A stretch of DNA of 64,000 nucleotides from assembly GCA_949825045.1 (NCBI GenBank), contig OX463814.1, forward strand, positions 36,846,383-36,910,382, written 5' to 3'. The stretch is from Argyresthia goedartella. Taxonomy: Eukaryota > Arthropoda > Insecta > Lepidoptera > Argyresthiidae. Position numbers and translations under genes: made by a program. Under the pieces are notes generated by a model, which was not told the origin of the DNA, did no database searches, and saw only the letters and a program-made list of their open reading frames with translations. Shown here piece after piece: positions 11,063 through 21,862 of this stretch (positions within the stretch are counted from its first letter, which is position 1; the number at the start of each line of letters is the position of its first letter).

Positions 11063-11456
11063 AATTAAATAAATAACTTTCAAAATTATTTTTATTTTAT
11101 TTATAATAACAATAAGTTATAAAATAAGCTAGGTAAGTTATCTAACAATATAACAACCCATCGTTTCTATGAATCACCATATTATATTCCAAAATTATTA
11201 CACCAACATTACCAATATTTTGCTTAGCAAAAACTGAGCCTTTGTGGATTCGAACATGCTACCTCTAACTTATCTTGACATGTAGCTATTTGCGCCACGT
11301 AACACTCATGATTTGTGACGAAATAAGCGTATCCTACGCTTCGACCCTGTGGTGCCTGACCTGGTGGTTTATCGAATATCGAATAGATGGCATTGATGGT
11401 AATGAAGGTCATGAAGGATTTAACCACGAGAGAGGGCGCTTTTGTAGCACTTTTAT

Positions 11457-11485
11457 GGGGGGTCATATGTCTCTGTTGCAGACTG
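11457..11485 (-). repeat. Right terminal inverted repeat of the Tc1/mariner-type element
   Basis: Reverse complement of the left end: six G, then GTCATATGTCTCTGTTGC, closing with AGACTG and an outside TA. It defines the transposon's right boundary. Confidence 0.9.
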
Positions 11486-11487
11486 TA

Positions 11488-12590
11488 CCTATGTGTGTTC
11501 CATAACTTCAGGAAGGAAGGAAGAAGACAGGAAGTCATAGAAACTCACCTGTTGATGTACTTGGGTGTTTTGATGTGAAGAAACATTTTTATTGTACATG
11601 TCTTTACTTACTCCAGGTTAACTAAGACGAGACGAGACGTTAATTGGCTACATTCACTATATTTGAATGAAGATCCGAAAATTTTAAATCATCGCATGAC
11701 ATAAGTCCCAGCTGCACAAAACCATGACTTCACTTTAGCTTTATCCCCTTAACGTTCTCTCGAAGATTCCATTTTACATTCCGCGCAGCACGAGATTTCT
11801 TTGAGTGGATTTCAGCACGTTTTAAAAACGATCTCGAGCTCACCTGGCGAGCTCTTATCAGCTGAAGCTGCGATCGGAATGATAAGTCACGGCATTGTTG
11901 GCCTCTTCAGTACTGAGATACTAATTTAACTGACTCGGTGGCCAAAACGGGAACTAAAGACGCCATATGCAATGTCGTTTGTTGCCGTTGACGCTAGCGA
12001 CGTCACCATCGGGCCAGTCAACTTGGCGCTGTAAGAAGAGTCGTCTTGTAAAGAGGTCTACGTCAGCCTTTAAGCTACTTTGCCTTTCATGCAAAACAAT
12101 AAACCGTCTTATTAGGGTCCCGTATATTATTATTGTCGCTTATAGATACGTTGTTAAAATATTTTCATTGGATTAGTTTTTTTTATATTGTACATTGTGG
12201 CATAAAAAAAGAGTTTCTTGGTGCTATCTTCCCTGACGGGCGTATTTCCGAAGCACTGGTAGAAATAATGGAGTTTCCTTTTCCTGTGCGAGATTCAGCC
12301 ATGAAACTTGAAAGGCAAATTTCCTTTTTTAAACTCAAACTAAGTATAATCAGTTACTCATTAGTGAAGTTTTGATCCTCTTTGATTTGTTTTGTATTTT
12401 TCTCCATGTCTATGCGTGTGCATTATTTTGAGTACGTACCTTAGGAGTAAATAAGGAATCCTTCCTTGAAGAATCAGTTCATTGTCCGTTTGTCAAGACC
12501 CTTTTCTCAGGAACGCGCAGGTATCAAGTTTAAAATAAAATAAAATACTTAATACTTGTGGTCCCTTATAATTGCAAAAAAATAGTAGTT
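11488..12590. other. No gene seen
   Basis: AT-rich DNA with short chance ORFs only. A fragment near 12480-12530 (TTTTCTCAGGAACGCGCAGG) matches the repeat at 29.6-30.1 kb. Nothing else is recognised. Confidence 0.5.
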
Positions 12591-12591
12591 A

Positions 12592-12710
12592 ATGCGACTG
12601 ATACATAATGGAGGGCATTAAAACTCGAGTGTGGGGTATAATATCACGCGAGAGTTTTAATGCCTACTTATGTACAGTCACATACATTAGTTTATCTACA
12701 CACATATCAT
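12592..12710 (+). repeat. Copy 1 of the inverted-terminal repeat family: hairpin end only
   Basis: A hairpin is formed by GGCATTAAAACTCG and the complementary GAGAGTTTTAATGCC around a 20-nt spacer, followed by the family's terminal block TTTATCTACACAC. The hairpin block recurs almost unchanged at 42584-42656. The remainder of the family's body is missing here. Confidence 0.7.
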
Positions 12711-14085
12711 GTACTGTACGTAGTACTATTACGTATTCTGTGCTAGTGCCTAAAATGCTATTTTATGCTACCTACATCCAGCATAAAGAAGGACTTTTCG
12801 AGCATGAGAAGTGAAAATGTTATTTAAACTTTGTCCTTTTGGTAGTATTTTCTGTCTATTCTCTATATATTTGTTTTGATCAAACATTTAATTCCAGTGT
12901 AAAGAAGGCAACATCATTACATCAAACGTATCGCCGCTTTTGTCGTCGTAGCGATCATCATTTATTTTCGGACCATAAAATAAAATGGACTTTTATATAT
13001 TAATAGTCACACGGCCACATTATTTTTTCAAACCAGTTATAAATTTGGTTGTAACGTCTCTATATTATGCCTAATATAAGCATGTTTACGATAAAAAAAA
13101 TCGCCTGCTATAAAAGACTCTCACACTCATATCTCGTATACTCTAGGGAAAGGGTTGTTTGTACGCGATGCCAATTTGTATGAATGAAATGGGCCCTGAT
13201 AATGAATATTGTGTTTAACGCCCTCGCTGTATGAAGCGAAACAATTTCCACCCAAGTACCCCTGTATAAAACAAGGTACACCGGCAGCCGTGTTGCATAA
13301 ATGAAACAACGTATGCCAATTTCTAAAAACAAACAATATTCATTTGCTGCTGAATGCAAATCAAGTTTCTAATTTATAATTCATGTTTCTTAATAAACAT
13401 AACTGCAAATATTTACAATTTTGGATGGATACTGTAAATAAAATATGTATCAAATAATTTAGGCAAGCTAATTTATGTTGTGGTCTTCTTTTTACCACCT
13501 CAATTTGTAAGTAATAATTACTTATTATTATATATAGAAAGCGATTTTCTGACAGTTGAATAAAATATCTTCCGAAAAGCTCGTCAGAAAGTTATTATCA
13601 TTTTGGATATCATGACTTGTTTTGCAACAATATCAGAAGGTTGAAAAGAGTCAAAAAAGAGTTTAATCCTATTGTCTATTTATTCTATTTAGTTTTCTTC
13701 ATGAGCAAAGCCACGGGCGCCTTCTGTTAACGCAGTTATTTCGAAGTTTTGTTATTTTAAAATCTTCTGTCAGAAACATCCTCATTGAAAATATTGTAAT
13801 ATCGTTCTATACCTATATTGACCAATACTCAATATAGGTATAGAACAGGTGAGAGGCCTTTAAAATTAGAAAGTGCTTTGCGGAATTGGTGTGCTTATTC
13901 AGTACAATGTTGCTTGGGTAAGAGTCCACACCACATTCGATATTCGGCGAGCGTATTAATTACGTTACCGCAAGATAAGGCACGATCGGGGATATGTTCG
14001 TGTTCGCCTCGTTTGCACACCACACAACACATGTTTGTGTGTTTGGGCTTGTTTGGCAACAGTTAGCTTATCTTTGTTGGAAATA
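12711..14085. other. No gene seen; one perfect 18-bp palindrome
   Basis: AT-rich DNA with only short chance ORFs. The one structural feature is the palindrome at 13804-13846, listed separately. Confidence 0.5.
13804..13846. repeat. Perfect inverted repeat, 18-bp arms, 7-nt loop
   Basis: Arms 13804-13821 and 13829-13846 are exactly complementary (GTTCTATACCTATATTGA). Function unknown; it could be a cruciform-prone site or a relic of a foldback insertion. Confidence 0.75.
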
Positions 14086-14089
14086 CTAT

Positions 14090-14525
14090 GCTCTTCTTCC
14101 TATCGGAGGCTGGTTGCCATAAGGGCAATCTGCTCATGGGATACTGTGGCCCAGAAAAGGTACATCGTGCTCATCCTGAACCATCCTCGGAGGCTTGGAA
14201 GCCAGGAGGTACGTGGGTGATTAGATCTTCCGCGTTCTTCGGTCTTGTCTTGCATGATCATTTGGAGCAGGTTGTATTTATTGTTATGCATAATATGTTC
14301 GAAATACTGCAGTTTCCTGCTTTAAATATCCCGAATTAGCTCTAATCCTTTTGCGGCCTTTCTAAAACAGCAACATTACATTCGATCCTTCCATGATATT
14401 TTCAGCATTATTCTGTACACCCACATTTCAAAAGCTTCCAACCGTTTGCACATTGTCTGGGATAGTGTCCAAGCTTCTACTCCGTAAAGAAGGACTGCAA
14501 AAACGAAGCATCTAAAGAACGATTT
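14090..14525 (-). pseudogene. LINE endonuclease-reverse transcriptase, C-terminal fragment
   Basis: On the minus strand, 14520 down to about 14390 reads LLYGVEAWTLSQ and LEAFEMWVYRIMLKISWKDR. After a frame break, 14320-14090 reads KLQYFEHIMHNNKYNLLQM, WLPSLRGWF and LFWATVSHEQIALM. These are the tail motifs of the endonuclease-reverse transcriptases common in Lepidoptera (RTE/R4-like group; clade not resolved). The piece is frameshifted and lacks the catalytic RT core, so it is a dead fragment. Confidence 0.75.
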
Positions 14526-14559
14526 GAATTAAAGTCCCAAACCTCATAAATAACAGTAA

Positions 14560-15935
14560 ACTGATGAAACTGAACTGTTCGAGTCGGGAGACCAATATCT
14601 ATTTTTCCAGCACTAAATAAAATATTTGAAAAGATTATGCTCAGTCAAATTCTCTCACACTTCAACCGTACAAAACAACTCCACGCCAAACAATGCGGTT
14701 TCACTAGGGGTAAATCGACTACGGATGCAGGTATTACCCTTATATCTCATATTTAGTCTACATGGGAGGCCGCACAGGATGCTATCGGAGTTTTATCGAT
14801 CTGTCGAAGGCATTGTGTTGATCATGCTACTAACGCTACTAATGAAATTAAATCTTAACGAAGTGAGAAATGCAGCATTGGATATAGTAAGGTCATACTT
14901 AAGCAATATTATTTAAAAGGCAGAAGTCAAAGGCGTTAATTCTGATGGATCGGGTGTGAAAATTGGCGTTCCACAAGTTTCCATATAAGGCCCTTTCTTA
15001 TTCCAGGTATATATTAACGATCTGGCTTTTAATCGAGAAATTGACTGACATAGTGTTGTTGGCTGATGATACTTCACTGGTCTTCAAAATTGAAAGACAA
15101 AAAGAAGAATTTGATGATGTTAATGATGAATCTTTAACCATGAATTGGTTCACAGTTAATAATTTTTTTTAAACGCTGGTTAAACTAAGTGTAAAATTCT
15201 CCCTTCAAAATGTCAGACAAGTTGGGACCAGTTTAGTGCTAGACAGCAACACGTTAGAATTAGTAAATGATACGTAGTTTCTTGGAATAACCATTGATAG
15301 CAAATTGCAGTGGGGACCCCACATAGATAAATTAGCTGGTAAATCAAGTTTTGCGGCTTACGCTTAGGAACATCAGACAAAACACGGATGTATGTAGCTA
15401 CATCTAGGCTAGTATATTTTAGTTACTTTCATAGTGTCATGTCCATGTATCATGTATCTTGGTGTGGGGGAAAGCAGCGGATATTCAAACTATTTTTATT
15501 TTACAGAAATGAGCTTTTCGAGCAATTTATAATTTAAAACAAACAGACTCCTTAAGAGAGCTTTTAAAGAAATTGTAAAAACACTAACTGTAATTAATTT
15601 TGGAAAATATAATGTATGGACGAATGAACCTTGCAACGTTTGCCAAACATACCGATACCTGTAATGTTAACCTAAGAAATAACCGCAGTCTATATTGACC
15701 TTAGAAATAACCGAAAGTTAGCTATTCTTTCAAGCTTGCATTCTCTACTTCAATAAGATACCTCTGGAGATTTTGAAAAAACATGTTAATGTTATATATA
15801 TGGTTATTAATATGGAGTTTCTACGTCCTCCTTCTCACACAGTGGTCCAATGTAGAGAAGAGGCAAAAAATAACTTTTGCTTTGTATATTATTATGTAAA
15901 TATGTACAGTAATAAATAAATTTGACTTTGACTTT
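14560..15935 (+). pseudogene. Decayed LINE related to A2: RT and 3' end
   Basis: The translation is broken by many stops and shifts but follows the A2 ORF2 line by line. Recognisable parts are PIS/FPALNKIFEKIM, GFTRGKSTTDAG, the DLSKA-like region, SGVKIGVPQ, LADDTSLVFK (the FADD box, with L for F), FLGITIDSKLQWGPHIDKL and the SYFHS block. It ends with an ATAAATTTGACTTTGACTTTG tail at about 15913-15936. It is not functional. Confidence 0.75.
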
Positions 15936-16499
15936 GAAAATATATATTTATGTTGCCGCTACAGCAGCAAATAATGAGATACACGGGATTTTATAAATTA
16001 AAGTGGGTTTTCGTAGAAAAGACCGTATTTCAATATCCCTGCCCCTGTGAATTACCAAGGTATCGTCATTCAAATATAATCGATAATTTCGTGTCATTTT
16101 TTAATCATTTCGGTGGCGCAGTTGGTTTGACTTTGGATCCGCTAACTGTAGCGTTTTTAACATAGTTCGGACACTTTTTAACACGCTTTTATTAGCTTGG
16201 GTTGTATGTATGTATGTATCTATATATGTAACGGAATCTTTGAACTTAATTTTCACCAGTTTCCAGAAGTCTGATTAATTTGAAACTTTGCATACGTATC
16301 AAGGACCGATGACAATGCAATAATTTGATAACAGTTTCCCATTATCCTTATTAGGACGGCCAGGATTAATACATAGCAAAATGTTGTTTACAAAGTTATT
16401 GGTGCGACTACTTTCATACTTCATGTATGTAACCAGGTGCATTCATAAGTTTGTATGTGGTATTGAAAGAATTATTGTATCGACGCCCCCTTACATATT

Positions 16500-17510
16500 G
16501 ATTTCACTCGTTTGCGACATCTGAAAACCTCGGACGCTTGTTTTGGAGGCATAAACGTGATTCTCTTTGGTGATCTAATGCAGTTACCACCTGTTCGAGG
16601 ACATCAAGTTTTTCAACAACCAGAACACATGAAGCCAGCTTCACATTTGTGGCGACAGTTCGGTCTGATTGAACTTAAACAAAATATGCGTCAACAAGGA
16701 GACACGACATTTATAGATGTGCTTAACGCCCTTAGAGTTGGATAAATGACGTCTAGGCATCTTGAAATTCTACTTGAAAAAGTTTCAACAGATGCGACTA
16801 ATGAATTCTCAATCGAGAGTGTATCAAGAATTTACCCAACGAATGATCAGGTTGCTAGACACAACGAAAAAGTTCTCCAGAGTTTTAAGAATAAAGTGAC
16901 AGTTAGTTATACAATAAAAGCACAAGACCAACTCATTGATGCTACTCGAAATCTAGGTAACAAGGACTTAGATTCTGTGATACCTAGCGATATTAATAAA
17001 ACCGGAGGTCTTCCGAATGTATTGAAAATATTCGTAGGAGCTAAAGTGATGTTGAGGACAAACATTGACGTGTCGAAAGGTTTAGTGAATGGCAATATGG
17101 GTTTTATCACAGAAATTATCTGGCCAAATTTTCGCAGAGGCCAACTATACGCGGAAGACATCCCGCCAGTCCGTATCGATTTCGGATCAGATGGTGTGCA
17201 CATTATTAAACCAATATCGATACAGTTCCCAGCGAAATACAGTTATGGAACTGCTGAGAGACGAATGTTGCCATTAATCCTGAGTTGGGCTTCGACCGTC
17301 CACAAGATGCATGGTTGTACAGTCGATCATGCAGTCATTTATCTAGGCTCGCGACTGTTTGCTGCTGGACAAGCTTATGTAGCACTTAGTCGTGTAAGAT
17401 CTTTAGACGGTATTCGGATTGAAGAACTCGATTGTTCTAAGTTAACACGAAAAACCCCATGCAACAGTGAAGCTTTGAATGAAATGATGAGATTGCGAAA
17501 TAATTTGTGA
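16500..17510 (+). pseudogene. PIF1-family helicase C-terminal fragment (Helitron type), one internal stop
   Basis: Helitron proteins join a rolling-circle Rep nuclease to a PIF1-like 5'-3' DNA helicase. Here only the helicase C-terminal half is left. Motifs in order: FGGINVILFGDLMQLPPV, IELKQNMRQ, RIYPTNDQVARHN, KIFVGAKVMLRTNID (with VNGNMGFI), SWASTVHKMHGCTVDHAVI and AGQAYVALSRVRS. The last two are the motif V and VI region. The Walker A and B parts are absent: the frame begins abruptly at about 16500 next to repeat DNA. A TAA at 16743-16745 interrupts an otherwise continuous frame. This is a transposon relic and not host PIF1. Confidence 0.85.
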
Positions 17511-17565
17511 GAAATTTCAATACCACATGTCAACAAATAACTAATTGATAAATCGAACTAAAAAA

Positions 17566-18066
17566 TGAAAAATAAATAATAGTTTAAAAAAACTAAAAAA
17601 ACACGCTTTTATAGTTAACCGAACTAAAAATTAGAAAATAATTTTTAATTTCAGAGAGTTTATAATACAGTAGTAGAAGATTGAACAATCAATCAGAATT
17701 TATCACCTCAAAATAAAATTATAATAAAGTTTAAGTAATTAACAAAAGAATTCAATTCAGAGTAAAAAGCGTGGGGTGCATTTTACTACTTTTCATAACT
17801 CTCCTCTCATAGATAGTTGCCAATAGAATGGTTGTTACATTTACTTTATCAAGCACCCCACGCTGTTTACTCTGAATTGAATTCTTTTGTTAATTACTTA
17901 AACTTTATTATAATTTTATTTTGAGGTGATAAATTCTGATTGATTGTTCGATCTTCTACTACTGTATTATAAACTCTCTGAAATTAAAAATTATTTTCTA
18001 ATTTTTAGTTCGGTTAGCTATAAAAGCGTGTTTTTTAGTTTTTTTAAACTATTATTTATTTATTTT
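17566..18066. repeat. Large palindrome: two ~214-bp arms, 73-bp loop
   Basis: Arm 17566-17779 and arm 17853-18066 are reverse complements with only a handful of differences (for example AAAAAGCG versus AAACAGCG next to the loop). The inner ends read GCGTGGGGTGC and its complement. Such arms would extrude a long hairpin. It sits directly after the helicase fragment. Confidence 0.9.
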
Positions 18067-18091
18067 TGCTTGTTTTTGTTCACTGGTCTTC

Positions 18092-18382
18092 GTGTATCGT
18101 CTCTCTTTGATGTGTTCATGAACCGCATGTTCGACCGGCATTGTGCCTTTGATCATTGCTCTGCACTTGGTTAGCTTGTTCAGTAGTAGCAACTTCACAG
18201 ACAAACTAGGGACGGCACGCAGGCGGGCGTCGGTGGTCGAAATATTGATACATAATGGTCATAATGTATCAATATTCAGATAAGAAATTAGTTTTTACCA
18301 AGTAGTATATCATTATGCTGTTCGTAACGTGCGGTTTTTGGACGCAGTAAAGAGGGTTTATGATACGTGTGTAGATAAACAA
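18092..18382 (-). repeat. Copy 2 of the inverted-terminal repeat family
   Basis: About 290 bp aligned with 42660-42970: TTTGATGTGTTCA, GAACCGCATG, CGACCGGCATTGTG, GGCACGCAGGCGGGCGTCGG, and the terminal TATGATACGTGTGTAGATAAA at 18360-18380. The left end is degraded. On the minus strand it carries the same coding-like segment as copies 3 and 4, here broken. Confidence 0.8.
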
Positions 18383-19397
18383 ACTTATATGTCAACGCAA
18401 TCAAAGGTTAACGCCGTTTATGTCACAATTTTGGTGAATTTTCTCGATACTCGCAAGAGAATCTGCTGCTGCACATCTCAAGTGATATGATAACACTATC
18501 AAGAGACATTGCCAGACCGAATTGAAGTATCAATCTTAGTTGGCAGTTGTGCATGCGGCTGCCGCCTTGCGATCCTGAGATAAAACCTCACAAAATCGCA
18601 TATCTGTTTTCTAATACCGGTTGCCTGCCTATCCCGTATCCCGCCCGACGCAACTTGCATCCATCTTGATGCACGGGGCGGAATATTCAAATCTTCCGTC
18701 TGTATTGTTCGACGGTACACTGGTTCCGGGTCCTTCCTATCTGCCTCAGACAGCGTCAAGCCTTTGGTAGAGGCATAATTAGGGTTAGGCCAGATATCCT
18801 ACACTCAATTTTGTAAACCTTAGTGAGTTCTAAAATGTACAACGCAGAAGTACCTTGGAAGGAAATGTACAACGCAGAAGTACCTTGGAAGGAAATGCTA
18901 GAACACTAATGAGGAAAATTATGTGTTATATTTGACAAACCTAATATTTCATTAAAAAACTGGTCAAGTGCGAGTCGGATGTATAATATAATAACTCTTC
19001 GTGCGCCAACGAAGGGTTATTATATATTTTTACATCCAATTTATGTAAATATGTAAGTACTCGTTTACTATATACATTTTTATTATATATATATATATAT
19101 TTTATTATTCGTTTATTATAAGCAGAAATTATAAATTTACATCTGACAATATGTCCACGGAAACCATATAGGTTTGTATGTGGATCCTTATTACGCTAAA
19201 ATATATGTACAATGTTTAACACATCTTGTTTTTGTTTATGTAAGTACACACAAAATTTTTAAAATAAATTAAAAACATATCAGGTATGTATTTTTCATTG
19301 TTACACAACTTAGGTATTGGTTAGGGATAGGAAAGGGAGGAAAAGTATTTTTTAAGTTTCGCTTTTATGTTTAGCGGAGATATGGTGTTTCTTATAT
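18383..19397. other. No gene seen; short tandem and foldback repeats
   Basis: Contains a 30-bp unit (AATGTACAACGCAGAAGTAC...) in two exact tandem copies at about 18834-18895. At about 18975-19040 there is an inverted repeat around CTTCGTGCGCCAACGAAGG in a piece of the common lepidopteran repeat (GGTCAAGTGCGAGTCGG). There is also a TA run near 19085. The minus-strand ORF at 18499-18759 is not recognised. Confidence 0.5.
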
Positions 19398-19876
19398 ACT
19401 TTGTGTAGGTCTCTCAACTAGGATCAACTAGATAACCATCCTTTTCTGAATGTAGCGTCACGCCTTTTCCCAAAAGCTCCGTGGTGTAATGGGTTTCACG
19501 CTTGCTTCTCACACAGGAGATGCAGGTTCGAATCCTGACCATTTACTGAGATAATTAATTTATCTTAAGTACATTATCGGACGATCAGTGTTTCGGATGA
19601 CACGTTAAGCTGTAGGTCCCGTCTGCTATCGCTACGTGGTAATGGTCGTGGAACCCCTCCACCAAACCGCACTGAGCCAGCGTGGTAGAGTATGGCTTAA
19701 TCTTACTCGTATCCGGGGGAAGTCCTGTGCCCCTCGGTGCGGGCATTAAAGAGTTTTATTTATTATCAGTAAACGAGTACGAATCACGTAAGTTAGTCGC
19801 AACTTTGTGTAGGTCTCTCAAGTAGGATCAACTAGATAACCGTCCTTTTCTGAATGTAGCGTCACGCCTTCTCCCA
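19398..19876. repeat. SINE bracketed by 75-bp direct repeats
   Basis: The direct repeats 19398-19471 and 19802-19876 (ACTTTGTGTAGGTCTCTCAA ... GTAGCGTCACGCCTT) differ at a few bases. Between them lies a SINE (about 19476-19765): tRNA-like head CTCCGTGGTGTAATGG with a B-box GGTTCGAATCC at 19525-19535, then a body with GTGTTTCGGATGACACG and GCACTGAGCCAGCGTGGTAG. The repeats are far longer than normal SINE target duplications. Confidence 0.8.
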
Positions 19877-21145
19877 TACGGAGTGGCGGAGGCACAGCAG
19901 CGCCCACTTTAACCAGCTTTTTAATAATGCTTTTTGCCTGCCAGGGGGCTAGCCCATCTACGCAGCTATAGAAGAAGCGATATGAAGATTTCCTGACGAT
20001 ATTTTTTATCAACGTAAAACACTCAGTTTGACAAACAAAATAGAAGAAAAATTGTTATATTTATGTATACGCCAAATACCAACTGAATACTGACTAACCA
20101 TTCCGTTTCAATCACATCCAGAAACTTGTATTACCTAGTCTTACTACCAAAAGTGTGCATCGGTATGAAATGTCTGCAACGTTCCCCTTTCAATCTAGCT
20201 TGAACCTAGCTCCAGATATTTCTCCAAATCTTGATACATTGCATTTGATATCCCAAAGAAATTGATAAAATTTCTCCAGTATATCATTCTGGAAGGTAAT
20301 ATTTTTATTTGTACTTTATCATACTCTTGGCTTGATTAACTATGCAGGTATTTTCCGGCTTAGTCAGGATTTGGGGACCTTTTAAGAAAAGTTTCAAGGT
20401 AAATTTATGACGTTTATAGTATGTTATTAATTTAACTAGCCCTATGGATAGGAATGATAGATATAGAAACAGATCGAGGAAAATAACATTCATAATTACA
20501 AAAACAATGCCTCAATCCATGCAAATGAATTTTGTACGATACAGAAAATTATTTATCTCATTGATCTTTCGTTATATCTCGATCAAAGAGAAATAATTTA
20601 GCCAACATGATAATAATTTGTCCCATCAGTATCAAGGCGAGGGGTTGGTCATCCGAACTTTGTCCAATTCCCCATTGTATGCATCCCTTCCCTTAGTTTC
20701 CTTTTCTTTTACTTCTATATCGTTGAGATAACTTTTTTCATAACCCAGGAACAAGTTGGTCATTGGTTCCGAAGAATGAGTGTTTCATTATTTTATTGCA
20801 AGAGGGTTTTCCTTATTGGATTGTTTTATTTACTGCGCTGCCTTTCTTGTGTCTTGTTCCGGTGAACGTGAAACTAAACGCAACGGCTTTTTAAGCGAAA
20901 ACATAACATCTGGAATCTAATTTCAACCTAATAAATCACGTAAGTAGCAAACATTTCGAATTCCGCTTAGCTGGCACATAACCTCAATTGGCTCACAATT
21001 ATCCTATCTAGTTAGAAGTTGGTCGACTCTCATACATAATACCTATGACAGCCATATGCAGACCCGTAAAGCACACCAGGTAGAATCCCAACAAAAACTG
21101 GCTATAGAAGAATTGAAACTATCTAGGGAATAGAGTGGCCAGCCA
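19877..21145. other. No gene seen
   Basis: AT-rich DNA with chance ORFs up to about 64 codons. The sequence after the second direct repeat (CGGAGTGGCGGAGGCACAGC) looks like a degraded repeat. Nothing else is supported. Confidence 0.5.
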
Positions 21146-21392
21146 ATTCCGGTACACAATTACAGCTCCATGACAATTACATGACGATTACAGTCAACTT
21201 TAGATAACCAATATTTAGCGTTCGGAGAATATTTTTTTAGTCAATTATGGTAAAAATTAAGCTAATTGGTAAGCATAATAATTAAGTTAATCAACAAAGG
21301 GAATGGGATTACAAAATCGTCAGATATTTGATATCTAAAGTTGACTGTAATCGTCATGTTATTGTCATGGAGCTGTAATTGTGTACCGGAAT
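21146..21392. mobile_element. Foldback MITE with ~60-bp inverted arms
   Basis: Arms 21146-21206 and 21332-21392 are near-perfect reverse complements (CCGGTACACAATTACAGCTC, then GATTACAGTCAACTTTAGAT), with one mismatch seen, around a 125-bp AT-rich centre. No ORF. A non-autonomous DNA transposon is likely. Confidence 0.8.
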
Positions 21393-21862
21393 GGGGCCCC
21401 TGTGAACGGGAGGACAATGCAATGATATTGCTAGAAGCATAAGGTAATAGTACTAAACTAAAAACCGAGCTGTCCACAACCACAGGCTAAACTCTATCTT
21501 TCTATCTATTCCGCCTCCCGCACCCAATATTGAGTATTGGCCTCCTCTTCAGCACACCACTTGACGCGGTCACTTATGTACAGGACATATCCCACCTCCA
21601 ACCAACCTCATTCCGACATCATATCATACGACTTCATGTCACTCCGACTTCGTGGCAAACGCGGGGGAGCAAGCCAACGGGTTAGATTTGCATGGAGCTC
21701 TCGTAACCCGCAGCTATTTCTGTGCGCCCCCCACATGGCTGGACCGGCCTTCTGTGCCCTCCGCCTCTCCTCTTCCCGCCTCTCCCCATGTACAATATGA
21801 AACTGTTATTGATGAACAAAATAGGTTACAAATGATAATTCGGCTAGCCTTTAGAAAGCCGG

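Larger units (their letters stand above)
8608..11487 (+). mobile_element. Complete Tc1/mariner-type transposon with TA duplications
   Basis: Both ends are visible. A 29-bp inverted repeat starts CAGTCTGCAACAGAGACAT (8610-8638) and its complement lies at 11457-11485 with one mismatch. TA dinucleotides flank both ends (8608-8609 and 11486-11487), the standard Tc1/mariner target duplication. The element is 2,876 bp, long for this superfamily. The extra length is two introns, roughly 450-bp left and 840-bp right non-coding arms, and a 211-bp tandem duplication in the right arm. The transposase gene is intact as read, so this copy could be active or recently active. Confidence 0.9.
16180..18066 (+). 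mobile_element. Helitron-like remnant: flank, PIF1 helicase fragment and palindrome
   Basis: The motif AACACGCTTTTAT occurs at about 16182, 17600 and (inverted) 18020, which suggests that the left flank, the helicase fragment (16500-17510) and the palindromic right part (17566-18066) belong to one composite element. Between 16200 and 16500 lies non-coding repeat DNA with a GTAT run and a piece shared with 29.3 kb (TAGCAAAATGTTGTTTACAA). No Rep domain and no CTRR-type Helitron end was identified, so the class rests on the helicase alone. Confidence 0.5.

Noticed and set aside
16746..17510. Host PIF1 helicase gene
   Set aside because: Truncated at the N-terminus, carries an internal stop and sits in repeat DNA; the motif wording fits Helitron helicases.
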